Assembly (NCBI GenBank): GCA_027943245.1
Contig: JANDJZ010000263.1
Location: 1-64,000 of the forward strand
Source: Acanthamoeba sp. SK_2022b
Lineage: Eukaryota; Discosea; Longamoebia; Acanthamoebidae
Direction: 5' to 3'
DNA length: 64,000 nucleotides
Positions within the stretch are counted from its first letter, which is position 1. Each line of letters opens with the position of its first letter. A program made the translations under genes and the position numbers. The notes under the pieces are model-generated. The model did not search any database and was not told the DNA's origin. It saw only the letters and a program-made list of their open reading frames with translations. Shown piece by piece: positions 21,464 to 30,967 of this stretch.

Positions 21464-22017
21464 TTTATCTGGCCTCGTACAAGTACATCCGTGCGCCCTC
21501 CCCTCCCCTCCGATCTCCACTCGCCTCCAGAGCCTCTCCCCAGGCTCCTTCCCGAGTGCCAGACCGCTCCGATCTGCGGTTGCCCACCGTTCGCCTCGGC
21601 GCTTCAGCCTCCCCGCTGACCCCAATCGAACGCGTGAGTTCCCTTACTCCTCCTCTCCTCGCCTCTTCTGTGCTCCCGCACGGACCCCTCCCTCGGGTCG
21701 TTCTGCGTGCGCCTTGTGAGAGTCACCCCGAGAGTCGCCCATCACCCCACGCCATGCGAGCAACGCAACTAGGTGGCTGCGCTGATACTCCCCGCCGCCC
21801 TCCCCGTCCTGGGGCGGGCGGGTGGGAGACGCTCGCGTGAACGTGTGAGATAAGAAAAACTTGACTGCCACCACGCGCCTCCTCGCTCTATAAACCTCCG
21901 TCCGTCCAATCCCGTACCGCCACGTGTCGCGCCGTCGACCCCGCCTTCCTGTCGTGCCGTGGACCCAAGGGCCCTTGGGATAAAGCCCGTTGTTGGCCTA
22001 TCGGCCGCCAACTAGAC

Positions 22018-22123
22018 TTATATCCCTCGGCCCTAGGTCCCCCGTCACGCCAACAAGGCGTGTCGACCCCCGCCCTACACGCCTCACCTCCCTACTGCAC
22101 ATGCACCAGGGTCCAATTGGGTG
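22018..22123. repeat. Direct repeat copy 2 of the YR retrotransposon
   Basis: This is the internal partner of 21360-21463. It ends 28 bp from the stop of the recombinase frame, as expected for an internal B1-type repeat. Confidence 0.85.
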
Positions 22124-22151
22124 CATACCAGAGAGTAGCGTCGCGCGCTCC

Positions 22152-22982
22152 TCACAGTCCCATCCTTGTCGATGCGCCCACGACTGTCCCTTCGCGTGCT
22201 CGTAGATACCCTTCAACCGCGTTGCTCTTCCAGCCGCCGATCGCCATGACTTGTTCCTTGCTGAGGCCTCCTTCCATGGCCACCGTTGCGCCGCCGATGC
22301 GCAGCGAATGTGATGACACCGCTGCCTTGATTCCTGTGGCAGCGACCATCCGCTGGCACAGCGAGCTGATCGCGCTTGACGACAACGGTGCCCCCATGCG
22401 CGACCGGAACACCAGGCCCACACGGTCTGCCGCCAGCGGTCGGTAAACGTCCCACAAGAGTCGCACAGGGCAGCACACTCCTCCCAATGGCTCCACGAAG
22501 ACGGTGTGTCCCTTCGCGAGCTGGTCCGTCTTGCTGCGTCTGATCCGCACTCGCAACTCCCCGCCCTCCATGCGGGTGATGTCGCTCCACTGGAGCGCCA
22601 CTAACTCGCTCGCCCGTCGCATCGCCCTTAGGCCCATCGCCACCACCACCGCGTCCCTTGCCATCCACAGCAACCATCGCCTGTCGTGCGCCCGCACCCA
22701 CGCCTGCAGTGCTGCCACCGGGAACGGATCCCGTGCGCGTCGCACCGCGACCTTGGCCCACTCGCGCTCCACCACGTCCAGCACCAGCGCTAGTCGTCGG
22801 TCCATCAACAGGCTCAGGCATCCTGCCCATGCTTCTCGAAACGCAATCGCACACATGGCCACGCGCGCCGTGCTACCTCGTTGCTGTTGATGCAGTTCAG
22901 CCACAAACAAGGCCAGTCTATCTGCCAGTGAGCCGTCTGACGCCTCTGGCCGCGTGGCAACAAACTCGTCAAATTCGCGCAT
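22152..22982 (-). CDS. Tyrosine recombinase of the DIRS/Ngaro-like element
   Basis: 276 aa from the first Met. The catalytic residues of the tyrosine recombinase family are all visible: Arg in AMRRASELVALQW, His-x-x-Arg in SSHSLRIGG, Trp in AIGGWKS, and the nucleophile Tyr in VEGYLR. The true N-terminus is longer: the frame continues upstream through an in-frame TGA at 23022-23024 into VEDLRRTVEELLE, and AQAPGTLRTYERWM just after the TGA looks like the start of the SAM-like N-terminal domain. The stop is therefore probably a mutation in an old copy. The catalytic half itself is undamaged. Confidence 0.82.
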   Translation of the reverse strand: MREFDEFVATRPEASDGSLADRLALFVAELHQQQRGSTARVAMCAIAFREAWAGCLSLLMDRRLALVLDVVEREWAKVAVRRARDPFPVAALQAWVRAHDRRWLLWMARDAVVVAMGLRAMRRASELVALQWSDITRMEGGELRVRIRRSKTDQLAKGHTVFVEPLGGVCCPVRLLWDVYRPLAADRVGLVFRSRMGAPLSSSAISSLCQRMVAATGIKAAVSSHSLRIGGATVAMEGGLSKEQVMAIGGWKSNAVEGYLRAREGTVVGASTRMGL

Positions 22983-23050
22983 CCACCTCTCGTAGGTACG
23001 CAGAGTGCCCGGCGCCTGCGCTCACTCCAGTAGCTCCTCCACCGTTCTCC

Positions 23051-24451
23051 TCAGGTCCTCCACCCCGTTGCCTTCGTGCCGTCGATCAAGAACGCCTGCC
23101 ACTCCCAGTTCGGGTTCCTGCCCGGCTCGAACCTCCCCGATGGGCCCAGCGTGGCCACCTCGGTCGGGCCGCCCAGCGGTAACGCCAGCAGCTTCGCGCG
23201 GAGGAGCAACGTCGGTTCGCGTTGCCATCCCAGACGCGCTAGCGACGGTGTGATGACCTTGTCCCGTACTCGCAGTAGCTCCTCGCACATCGGCGCCATG
23301 ACCACGAAGTCGTCGAGGTACGCCGTCACGAACACTCCTTGCCTGCGCCACTCCCACAGCATGCACCCTACTATCTTCGTGAACACCCACGGGGACCACT
23401 TCAGGCCGAACGGCATTACACGATAACGGAACCATTTGCGTCCCACGCGGAATCCCAATAACGCCCTGGACTCCTCCTCAACCTCGACGTGGTGGTAACC
23501 TTGTGCCAGATCGAACGTCACCATCCACCAGTTCCTGCCCACGCAGCGTACAACCGACGCCAGTCCTTCGAACTTGCACTTCCGGTCCGCGAGCGCTTTG
23601 TTGATTGCTCTCATGTCGATGACTAGCCGCCACTTCTTCAGGCCCTTCTTCAGCACCAGGAAGACTGGCGAGACCAGCTTGATCCCGGCCGGGCGCTCGT
23701 CGCCCTCACCCACACACTCAATCGCCGCGTGTCACAGTAGGCGTGCTAGCTCCACCTCCAACCACGCCATCTGCTCGTCGTCGAAGTTGTATGTGTGCAG
23801 GTCCTCAATGACCTCCCTCAACATGGCCACCAGCAGGCCGTTTGCGACCCACGACAGGGTCTGGTCGGTCGCCCCAATCCGTAGCCATTCCGCCAGGCAC
23901 CGCCCCAGCGCTCCCACCACGTGTATCTCCTTGGCCCCCTCGCTCTCCGCGCTTGTACGCTCCGCCACTCCCAGCACCGCCTCCGCCCGCTCCTGTGTCT
24001 GCTCCGCTTCCCCCCTCTCCTGTGCTGCCTCCCTCCCGCCCTTAGGGACACTTCGCACGCGAGTGCCTGAAGTGGTTCCAGTCATGATGGAGCCCAACAC
24101 AGGAAGCGCGGACGGGTGTGCAAAGATGAGAATGATGGAGAGGACCTCCCGCCGCACGTGTAGCAGCCATCCGTCTTCACTCTTCCTGGAACCGCGGCTC
24201 CTCCCACTCCCGTCCCGCCCCCTGCACTGCTTGCCGAGCCTGCTCCGCTCGCTGTCGCTGCTCCGCCTGTCGTTTGTCCCCAGCTGCTGCCCTGCATGTT
24301 GGTCCAGCCGCTTCCCCACACACTGCCGTTGTCGTGTGGGCTGCTCCACCCCTGTCGCGGGCTGGACGCCCATGGCCATCCACTGTTCATGCCCGTTTCG
24401 CCAACTGGCGGCGCGAGATGGCGTGAGGGCCCAACTACTGTGGACCAACAT
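23051..24451 (-). pseudogene. Gag-like region and reverse transcriptase of the DIRS/Ngaro-like element, one nonsense codon
   Basis: A single frame from 24451 to 23051 is broken only by TGA at 23732-23734. The downstream part is a reverse transcriptase: VSPVFLVLKKGLKKWRLVID, TFDLAQGYHHVEV, FRYRVMPFGLKWSPWVF, and the catalytic YLDD in TAYLDDFVVM. The upstream 239 codons hold a short VANGLLVAM block typical of the lead-in to DIRS-type reverse transcriptases and otherwise no known domain. Sequence continues across the stop without any change in character (ARLL-stop-HAAIECVGEG). The frame then shifts near 23050-23090 before the recombinase. Confidence 0.75.
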
Positions 24452-24464
24452 TGAAATACTGGCA

Positions 24465-25374
24465 ATGCTTCAGAAGGTGAAGCTCCAGGCGTTAGTGAAA
24501 GAGGTGGGCATTGACACGCGGGGCACTATGGGGCAGATCTTGGACTGAATCAAGGTGTGGCGTACAGAGCAGGTGGACGATGGTAGATGGGGTCCCCCTA
24601 TACTGAGTGGGCAGTCTAGTGCGGTGCGTGATTTGGAGGTGAGCTGTAGGCCGACTAAGTGCAGGCGTAGTGCACGGTTCAGCGACGACGATGGCGTGGA
24701 GGACGAGGCGGTGGATGAAGACGTGGGTGAGGAAGGGGGCAACAGCGCCGACGATGAGTTGGAAGAAAGGACGCCCCATAGCCGTACGAGGTGCAGAGCA
24801 AGCAGGGAGGTGTTCTCCACCAGCCAGGCTAACCAGCTGAGTGAGCTCCTGCGGAAGGCGGTCGAAAGCGATCGGGTAGTCGACCGATCTATCCTGGTGG
24901 AGGTGAGCAGGCTGACTACGTTGTACAATCAGTTGAAGCGCGAGATGGAGGCCAAGTGCACATGGCCCAAAGTCAAGCTGGAGGCGGCTAGAAATCAGCA
25001 TGAGTACGATTTCATCGCGCGGGTGGGGCGCATTTTAATGGGCGCGGACGTGGATAATCTGGTGGAGCTGCGGAAGGTGGTGAACGAGGCCGTCGAAGGG
25101 CTGAAGCGGCGCGGAGCGCAAGTCATTACAGGCGACCAGGACAGCTGGGGCGGCCGCGGCAAAGCTGCAGAGAACGGCGGGGTCATTCTTGGACGAATTC
25201 GCCGAGGAGATCGTGGCCGCACGGCGGGCGGCATCGGAGGAGAGCCAGAAGACCGCAGCCAAGAATTTTCGAGGAAAGGAAGGACCGACTGTCCTGATGG
25301 TTGCCAATAGGTTGATTGCCGGGTCCCTCCTGCAGGAGATGGCCACGCTTAGGTGCTTGTTCTTCCTTATATAA
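24465..25374 (+). pseudogene. SAP-motif gag-like or DNA-binding protein, broken by a stop and a frameshift
   Basis: The frame starts MLQKVKLQALVKEVGIDTRG, which resembles a SAP helix-turn-helix (short DNA-binding motif), and is cut by TGA at 24546-24548 inside the motif (GQILD-stop-IKVWR). It then runs on as an acidic linker (DDDGVEDEAVDEDVGEE) and a helical part (QANQLSELLRKAVESD, DNLVELRKVVNEAVEGLKRR). Near 25110-25145 the frame shifts, after which FLDEFAEEIVAARRAASEES continues to 25374. SAP-containing gag proteins occur in several retroelements, so it may come from a second element placed head to head with the YR retrotransposon; a host gene is the alternative. Confidence 0.5.
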
Positions 25375-25943
25375 AGATGATTGGCCTCAAGCTAACCACC
25401 TTGTAATCCAGGACTCTGAAGCATGCAAACATTGCCGGGTTGCTCGCCGTCAGCGAGGATTTCATCAGGCAGCGCGTGGCTTTTGTTTTCGAAAAAACTG
25501 AGCAAGGGAACCTGTGTGAAGCTCTGCACAGCTCCTCCAAGCCGAAGCTTTCGACCACCAAAAAACTCGCGATCGCCGCCAGCATCGCTGAGGCACTGGA
25601 CTATCTCCACTCCCAAAGCCCACCAATCATTCACTGCGGTACGGCTACCTCCTCTTTGAATTTGTTGGTCGTTGCGGTTATTGAGGTGCAAAAAAAAGGA
25701 GTGAAGCCCAGCAATGTGCGGCTGAGCAACGGAGTTCCCAAGCTGTGTGGCGTGGCAACCATCAACCATCGCAACTGGCTGGGTGAAGACACCAGCCCTT
25801 CTTCCAACGTCTACATGCCCAGTCGCGAGGAGTTGACGGACAAGAGCGACGTGTTCAGCATGGGCGTCCTCCTATGGGAGTTGTTCACAGAAGTCTGCGT
25901 TGTCGATGTGGCCTCTGCCGAGGCCGCCAGCGATCGTGGTGCC

Positions 25944-25990
25944 TCTCAGCTGATGGCCTCATCTCGGGTCGCGCAAAACACCACTCTCAG
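25944..25990. repeat. Inverted copy of a segment of the pseudokinase
   Basis: The reverse complement of this segment equals about 44 bp at 26100-26143. It lies inside the same gene copy and replaces the sequence expected after LLWELFTE. Confidence 0.85.
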
Positions 25991-26066
25991 CCCGACAAGG
26001 ACTACCTGCCCTTGTCTTCCATCACAGGCCTTCCGTTCAGCGAGGAGTTGAAGGATCTCATCCGGC

Positions 26067-26143
26067 GGTGTTTTGCGCGACCCGAGATGAGGCCATCAGC
26101 TGAGAGTGGTGTTTTGCGCGACCCGAGATGAGGCCATCAGCTG
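26067..26143. repeat. Tandem direct duplication in the pseudokinase
   Basis: The segment starting GGTGTTTTGCGCGACCCGAG occurs twice in a row (from 26067 and from 26107), joined by the bridge AGAGT. The second copy returns the frame to RPSAAELMREL. Confidence 0.88.
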
Positions 26144-26206
26144 CAGAACTGATGCGAGAGCTGCAATATCTCCATTTAAGTGCGTCCAGCCACAGCGAGG
26201 CCAGTT

Positions 26207-26305
26207 TGTGTGGTGTGGTGTGGTGTGGTGTGGGTGGTGTGGTGTGGTGTGGTGTGGTGTGGTGTGGTGTGGTGTGGTGTGGTGTGGTGTGGTGTGGTGG
26301 TGTGG
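26207..26305. repeat. (GGTGT)n microsatellite
   Basis: About 19 pentamer units GTGTG/GGTGT with one interruption (GTGGGTGGT). It follows directly on the last recognisable kinase codons. Confidence 0.9.
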
Positions 26306-26444
26306 TCTGGTAAATGTGCTCACGCTAAATTCAAACTGCAGCCAGCCTCGACAAAAAAGCGGGCAGCTCCATTGACGGCGACATGGTAGGCAATACAGGC
26401 AGAAACAATCGGAGAGTTGTTTTGATTGACCGATATCTGTGCAG

Positions 26445-26609
26445 GTGACCCTCTGCCGCTGGCTACAAGAGAACCGTGGAAGGCTTTCCACCAACCACAA
26501 ATTATTCCTGGCCCTTCAGATAGCCCAGCAGTGCCCGCAACTGTCCGGATACCGTGCCACTCGCCTTCGTGCAGGCCTAGTTGGACCTCTTTGTTATGGC
26601 GTCCACTGA
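26445..26609 (+). pseudogene. Second kinase-domain scrap
   Basis: After an acceptor-like TGTGCAG the frame reads VTLCRWLQENRGRLSTNHKL, then FLALQIAQ, as in the kinase stretch between the hinge and helix E, then loses similarity and stops at 26607. It is antisense to the tail of the kinase gene at 26577. Confidence 0.4.
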
Positions 26610-28481
26610 TATATTTCCAGTGCGCAACTGGACGGTGTGTAAAGTTAGGGCCTCGTACAAAAACTTGGAAAGAAACAACAGAACAAGACAGGGTGTGTAA
26701 CTTGGATATATGGACCGCAGCTCACGGACCACCTCTTCTGCGGACGGTCTTACCTCTTGTAGTCGGTGCCAGCACCGCCCTAAGAGGCTCTTAACCTGGG
26801 CGGTGGCCCACAAGAGGCTGGCAAGGCCGGGGTGGTCAAGTGGCGGTCTCTCAGTGGCCTGGTCGTAGTAGGGCTTGGTCTCAGTGAAGAGCTCCCACAG
26901 GAGGACCCCCAGACTGTAGATGTCGCTCTTCTCCGTTTGTTGGCGGTCACGTGACATGTAGAACAGTGTCCCAGCGCCGCCAGTTCGGAGGGCAGAGTTC
27001 AAACGGTGGCGCGCCAGGCCAAAGTCGCATAGTTTGACCGTGCCGTCGGGCATCAGGAGCACATTGTCCGGCTTCAAGTCTGCGCAAAATAAAATAATAA
27101 ATAAATAAATCAATAAAAATTAAAAAAACGAGCTTGAACCAATGCAGCGGTGTAATGAACAAATGGGAAGAGGGACATGAGTACCGCGGTGAACAATGGG
27201 AGGGCGGCGTGAGTGTAGGAAGTGCAATGCTTCACCGATCTCAATGGCGATCCTTAGCTTGTTCGTGATAGAGAGACCATGGTAGTGGAGGCTGCTCTCG
27301 CCGAGCTCCATCACTAGAGCCCACTCCTTTGGTTGAGTGTCGCTGACTGCAACGAGCTTGATAATGTTCTGGTGGTCCAGGTTTCTGGCGAGAAATATAT
27401 CAAAAAATTAATATAAAAAATTACGCACTAATTATCACGAAGTGTTATCTCTTCAACTCGTCACGTACTTGATCATGGTTGCTTCATTAAGCATGCGGGC
27501 AGCGTTGGTCTTCGACTTGGCGATGCATTTGACAGCAACAGCCATTCCCCTCAGCTCGCCTCGGAACACGTCACCATATTCACCTCTACCCAAGGCGCCG
27601 GTGAGAGAAATCTTGTTCCAGCAGACCAGGGTCACTCCTACGCAATGCACCGATCAGCATTCTGTCTACAAACACATACGCAGAGGTACATGCAGTTGAA
27701 CCCGTGCCTGCATTCTGGACCACGGTTCGCATTTGGCGCTTGGAGTAGTTGACGCTGCTCCGAGTTGGCCCCTTGGGTGTATTCAAGCTCAGTTTCTGTG
27801 CACGTTCTAACTCGCTAACGCTGACGAGGAGATCAAGGCAGGCCACGTTGCCCGTGGCCCCGGGACAGGACTTGGACCTGTGGCAAAATATGGGCCAGGC
27901 TCGTTGGTTGCCTTGGCGGTCCACAAGCTCACCGGCTGAGTTGATCTCACCCAGCCGGGAGTCAGCTAGGATGGGGAACTGAGCGCTGGTACACGCGGTA
28001 CAGATCAGAAGGCATGACTTGGTGTAGTCCTGCTGACGAAGGATGTGGTCAGAGAACGTCAAAAAGTCAAGCAAATAGAAGCTTGTTACCCTAGGTGCAC
28101 GCGTCGTCAAGAGGAGGGCATTAAAGGCCCTCGCAATGTCCGTATCCGACATGTCGATGCTGCACACAAGGGGACGTTTTAGCCTATTGGGTTATCTTTT
28201 TTTCCGATTAACCAATCGAAAACGTGCCGATAAGAGTCGAACGAGTCTCCCCGGCAGCTGGGGTTCTGGCACCTCGGCCATGGCTTGGTGGTTTGTGAAC
28301 ATTTCGAGCAAGCACTGCGCGGTACTAGTCGGCGGCATCGATTGCAACCTGCAAGAGCTTGAGTGGAGAGAAAGAGGGGAGGCAAGCTCAACGCACCAGG
28401 AAAATGAACGACTCGGCATGCGCTGCACACCACCACAATGAAGCGACTGTGGCGCAGCGGGGCACTCTCGGCACCGCCCAT
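26577..28481 (-). CDS. TKL-type protein kinase with an N-terminal Cys-rich region, 5 exons
   Basis: Exons 28481-28213, 28159-27702, 27637-27469, 27384-27185 and 27079-26577 keep phase and give 532 aa. The N-terminal about 90 residues hold paired Cys (CSAC, CNRC, CSKC, WPRCQNPSC), a likely zinc ribbon or RING-like fold. The next about 150 residues (FNALLLTTRAPRVTSFYLLD, ICTACTSAQFP) are unrecognised. The kinase domain has the Gly loop GALGRGEYGDVF, AVKCI with the ATP Lys, HRDLKPDN split over an intron, CDFGLARH and KSDIYSLGVLLWELFTE. The APE motif is not kept (LFYMSRDRQQ). Catalytic residues are intact, so it is probably active. The tail after VRELRSIY may be mis-modelled. It lies tail to tail with its degraded relative at 25411. 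Confidence 0.75.
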
Positions 28482-28795
28482 GGCTGTCTTACTTCTTCGT
28501 GCGTTGGTGGAGGAGTAAGGTTGTGAGGGGGCACCTAGTTTGTTGGGCCACAGCGCGCAAATTTCAGGAAGTTCGCCGCTTCATTTTATGTCGAGCAGCG
28601 GGATGGCGTTCGCCCGAAGTGGACGCGGACATCTTTGCTCACCCGCACAAGGGTGATCCAGTTCGCTTCATGTCCGATGTCGTCGGACGGTACTATGCTC
28701 CTCATCGTTCCTCTTCTCTTCATTGTGGGCCAAGGAGCATTTTGTTTGCAGGGGTGGTGCCAAACACTTTATCTAAGTGCAACCACAAACAACAC
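28482..28795. other. Spacer between kinase gene and repeat-protein gene
   Basis: It holds the probable promoter side of the kinase gene and the 3' untranslated region of the gene ending at 28796. The part from about 28757 is the sequence duplicated at 20684. Confidence 0.5.
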
Positions 28796-30357
28796 CTAGA
28801 TGCGGGTGGCCGAGGAGGCGGTGGGGTCGACGCCGTGCTTGAGCATCTTGCCCTCCTCCTTCTTAGCCGGGTTGCGGGTGATTGCGCCCTGAGCCTCCTT
28901 CAGCGTGCCCTTGAGCTTCTGGCCCACGCTCGCGTGGCCCGACGTGGCGGTGTTGCTGCTCGCAGGGGCGCCGGCGATGGGGGCCTTGGCGTCGGCCAAG
29001 TCCGTGCTTATGGGAGTGGACGTCAGCTCCATGCTTGTGGGTGTGGGCCAGCTTCTCGTCGCGGATGTCAGCGTGCTTGTGCTTGTGCACGTCGGCGCCA
29101 TGCTTGTGGGCGTGAGCCAGTCCGCGCTCGGCGGCAAGACCCGTGGCTCCGGTTTGGACGATCGTGTTGGCCGGGAGCGTGCTTAGGGCCGGGCCGCTGA
29201 CCAGCACGGTGGGCTCGATGATGGGTGGCAGCATGACGTCACGCTCCTTCTCGATGATGGGCCGGGCGGCGGTAACCTCGGTCTTAACGATGGGCTGGAT
29301 GTGGTGCTCGCGCTCGTGGATGATAGGCTGGATGTGGCGCTCGTGCTTGACCTGGACCGGGTGCTCGACGATGATCTCCTTCTCGAGCTTGGCCTTGTGG
29401 ATCACTCCCTCGGCGCCCGAGCGCTCTACGGCCTCGAGGCCAGCTGGCAGGGCCGCGCGCTCGACAAGCGGGGGCAGCATCACGTTCTTCTCAGTGTTGG
29501 TGTGGGTCTGCTGAGCGGTGACCTCGGTCTTGACGATGGGCTGGATGCGATGCTCGCGCTCATGGATGATGGGCTGGACGTGATGTTCGTGCTTGATCTG
29601 GACGGGGTGCTCGACCACGATGTCTTTCTCGAGCTTGGGCCTGTGGATCACTCCCTCGGCGCCTGTGCGCTCGACGGCCTCGAGGCCAGCGGGCAGGGCG
29701 GCGCGTTCGACGATGGGAGCGCGCATGACGTTCTTGTCCGTCTCGATGACGGGTCGCTCGGTGGTGGCCTCGGTCTTGATGATGGGCTGGATGCGGTGCT
29801 CGCGCTCATGGATGATGGGCTGGACGTGGTGCTCGCGCCTGACCTCGACGGGGTGCTCGAGCACAACCTCCTTCTCGAGCTTGGCCTTGTGGATGATACC
29901 CTTGGGACCGGCGCGCTCGACGGCCTCGAGACCGCTGGGGAGGGCCGCGCGCTCGACGATGGGAGCCTGCATGACGTTCCTATCCTGAAATTTCATATAT
30001 TCCTTATTTGTTAGTTGCATGGCAACACAAAGGCTTGCCTTGTGAAGACCAAGAGGTTACCTTTTCAATGACAGGTCGCTCGGTGGTGGCCTGGGTCTTG
30101 ATGATGGGCTGAATTCGGTGCTCGGTCTCGTGGACGATCGGCTGGACGTGGTGCTCGCGGCGAACCTCGACAGGTCGCTCGTTGACGATCTCCTTCTCGA
30201 CGATGGGCTTGTGGTTGATCACACGCTCAGCCTCGTGGACGACCTTGTCCTTGAGTGACAGGTTCTGCATGCCGCCAGCCAGGGGGACTGCAGTGGTCTG
30301 GACGACAGGGTTCGGCGCAGCAGTGGTAGAAGTGTTGGCGCGGTTCAAGTTGGACAT
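28796..30357 (-). CDS. Hydrophilic repeat protein with EHHVQPIIHE units, 2 exons, apparent frameshift near 29000
   Basis: Exon 1 is 30357-30061, exon 2 is 29984-28796, joined in phase 0 (VIEK / DRNVMQAP). Four about 100-residue units repeat: HHVQPIIHEREHRIQPIIKT followed by VERAALPAGLEAVER and an EKEIIVEHPV-type stretch. A His-rich segment follows (AHAHKHGADVHKHKH). The natural C-terminus (KLKGTLKEAQGAITRNPAKK, ending TASSATRI) lies in another frame; the switch is at about 29005-29012, between HSHKHG and DLADAKAP, and no GT-AG intron explains it. The protein is charged, without hydrophobic core or signal peptide, and looks like a hydrophilin or LEA-like stress protein (inference from composition). 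The name of the family is not known to me. Its 3' end has been copied to 20.7 kb. Confidence 0.72.
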
Positions 30358-30730
30358 GGTGTGGGTGAAGTGGCGTGAAGGAGCGAGTAGGTTCAGTTGT
30401 TGGTTGTAAGTAATTAATGATGTTGGAAGAACCACCATGGTGGCCTTTTAACCCAGGCCCGGATTCCTGGCTTGCATCTGCAGACCAGGGATAAATCGAA
30501 ATTCGTTGAAATTAGATAGACTCCAGCACCTACATAAAAAATCCGTGCGTGTTTCGTGATGCTCTCACCTCCCCGCAGCCCGCACATGCCGTTCATGCTC
30601 GTGCAGGTGCCTCACTTGTCATGGTCCCAGCGTTGGGCTCTTCCCTACGCGGGGGCACCCTTGGTCGAGAAACTTGGAGACTTGCTTGCTGGCAAGTGTG
30701 GCACGACAGCACCAAGATAGGGTACAGCAG
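30358..30730. other. Upstream flank of the repeat-protein gene
   Basis: No gene is seen. This stretch should contain the promoter of the minus-strand gene starting at 30357 and the edge of the 5S inverted repeat. Confidence 0.4.
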
Positions 30731-30967
30731 TTGACGGTGGAGAGGGACGGCAAGGACGAGTGTCAGTGTTGTTGGATACGGCCACACTGCGCAGAAAGCA
30801 CCGCTTCCCATCCTAACAGCGAAGTTAAGCTGCGCCAGGCGGTGTTAGTACTGGGGTGGGCGACCACCCGGGAATCCACCGTGCCGTATCCTTTTCCCCT
30901 TTTGCTCTCTGTCCACCCTCTATTGCATCCTCCAGCTAAACTATGCAACCTGGCCCTTGGCTGTGCC
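30731..30967. repeat. Left arm of a 5S-bearing inverted repeat
   Basis: About 237 bp that match 31699-31934 in reverse complement, with only a few differences. The arm includes 5S rRNA plus 43 bp upstream and about 75 bp downstream. Confidence 0.88.
30774..30892 (+). rRNA. 5S ribosomal RNA, copy 1
   Basis: 119 nt starting GGATACGGCC and ending GTGCCGTATCC, so the 5' and 3' ends pair in helix I. Loop A/helix III sequence GCGAAGTTAAGC and the GTTAGTACTGGGGTGGG block of helix IV-V are typical eukaryotic 5S. Downstream TTTTCCCCTTTT offers the T run needed by RNA polymerase III. It reads CATCCTAAC where copy 2 reads CATCCGAAC; the latter is the usual form, so copy 1 may carry a mutation in the internal promoter region. 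Confidence 0.93.

Larger units (their letters stand above)
21360..24451 (-). mobile_element. Decayed tyrosine-recombinase retrotransposon (DIRS/Ngaro-like)
   Basis: On the minus strand, in order: a gag-like region running into a reverse transcriptase (24451-23051), a tyrosine recombinase (to 22152), then a pair of about 105-bp direct repeats (22018-22123 and 21360-21463) 658 bp apart. Reverse transcriptase plus tyrosine recombinase without an aspartic-protease/DDE integrase is the signature of DIRS/Ngaro elements, and paired repeats at the 3' end fit the B1-A2-B2 arrangement of Ngaro. I see no RNase H block and no A1 repeat at the 5' end, where the element meets the SAP-like frame at 24465. 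It is disrupted by nonsense codons and a frame change, so it is probably inactive. Confidence 0.75.
25411..26166 (+). pseudogene. Decapitated protein pseudokinase (TKL-like), N-lobe missing
   Basis: A kinase domain is recognisable only from the end of helix C: TLKHANIAGLLAVSED, GNLCEALH, ALDYLHSQSPPIIHC, then after an intron (25638/about 25701) VKPSNVRLSNGVPKL, TDKSDVFSMGVLLWELFTE, and LIRRCFARPEMRPSAAELM. The catalytic HRD is HCG and the DFG is CGV, so it cannot be an ordinary active kinase. A normal acceptor (TAATCCAG) precedes 25411, but upstream lies transposon-related sequence instead of an N-lobe exon. The 25940-26143 part is disturbed by repeated copies of a 40-bp segment. It is closely related to the intact kinase on the other strand at 26577 (shared GVLLWELFTE). 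Confidence 0.7.

Noticed and set aside
26207..26305. GGTGT array as an interstitial telomere
   Set aside because: The unit differs from the TTAGGG-type repeat expected for amoebae and it lies next to ordinary genes.
28499..29200. Plus-strand frame of 233 codons overlapping the hydrophilic repeat gene
   Set aside because: It runs antisense to the supported gene at 28796-30357 and shows no domain; the repeat structure explains its openness.
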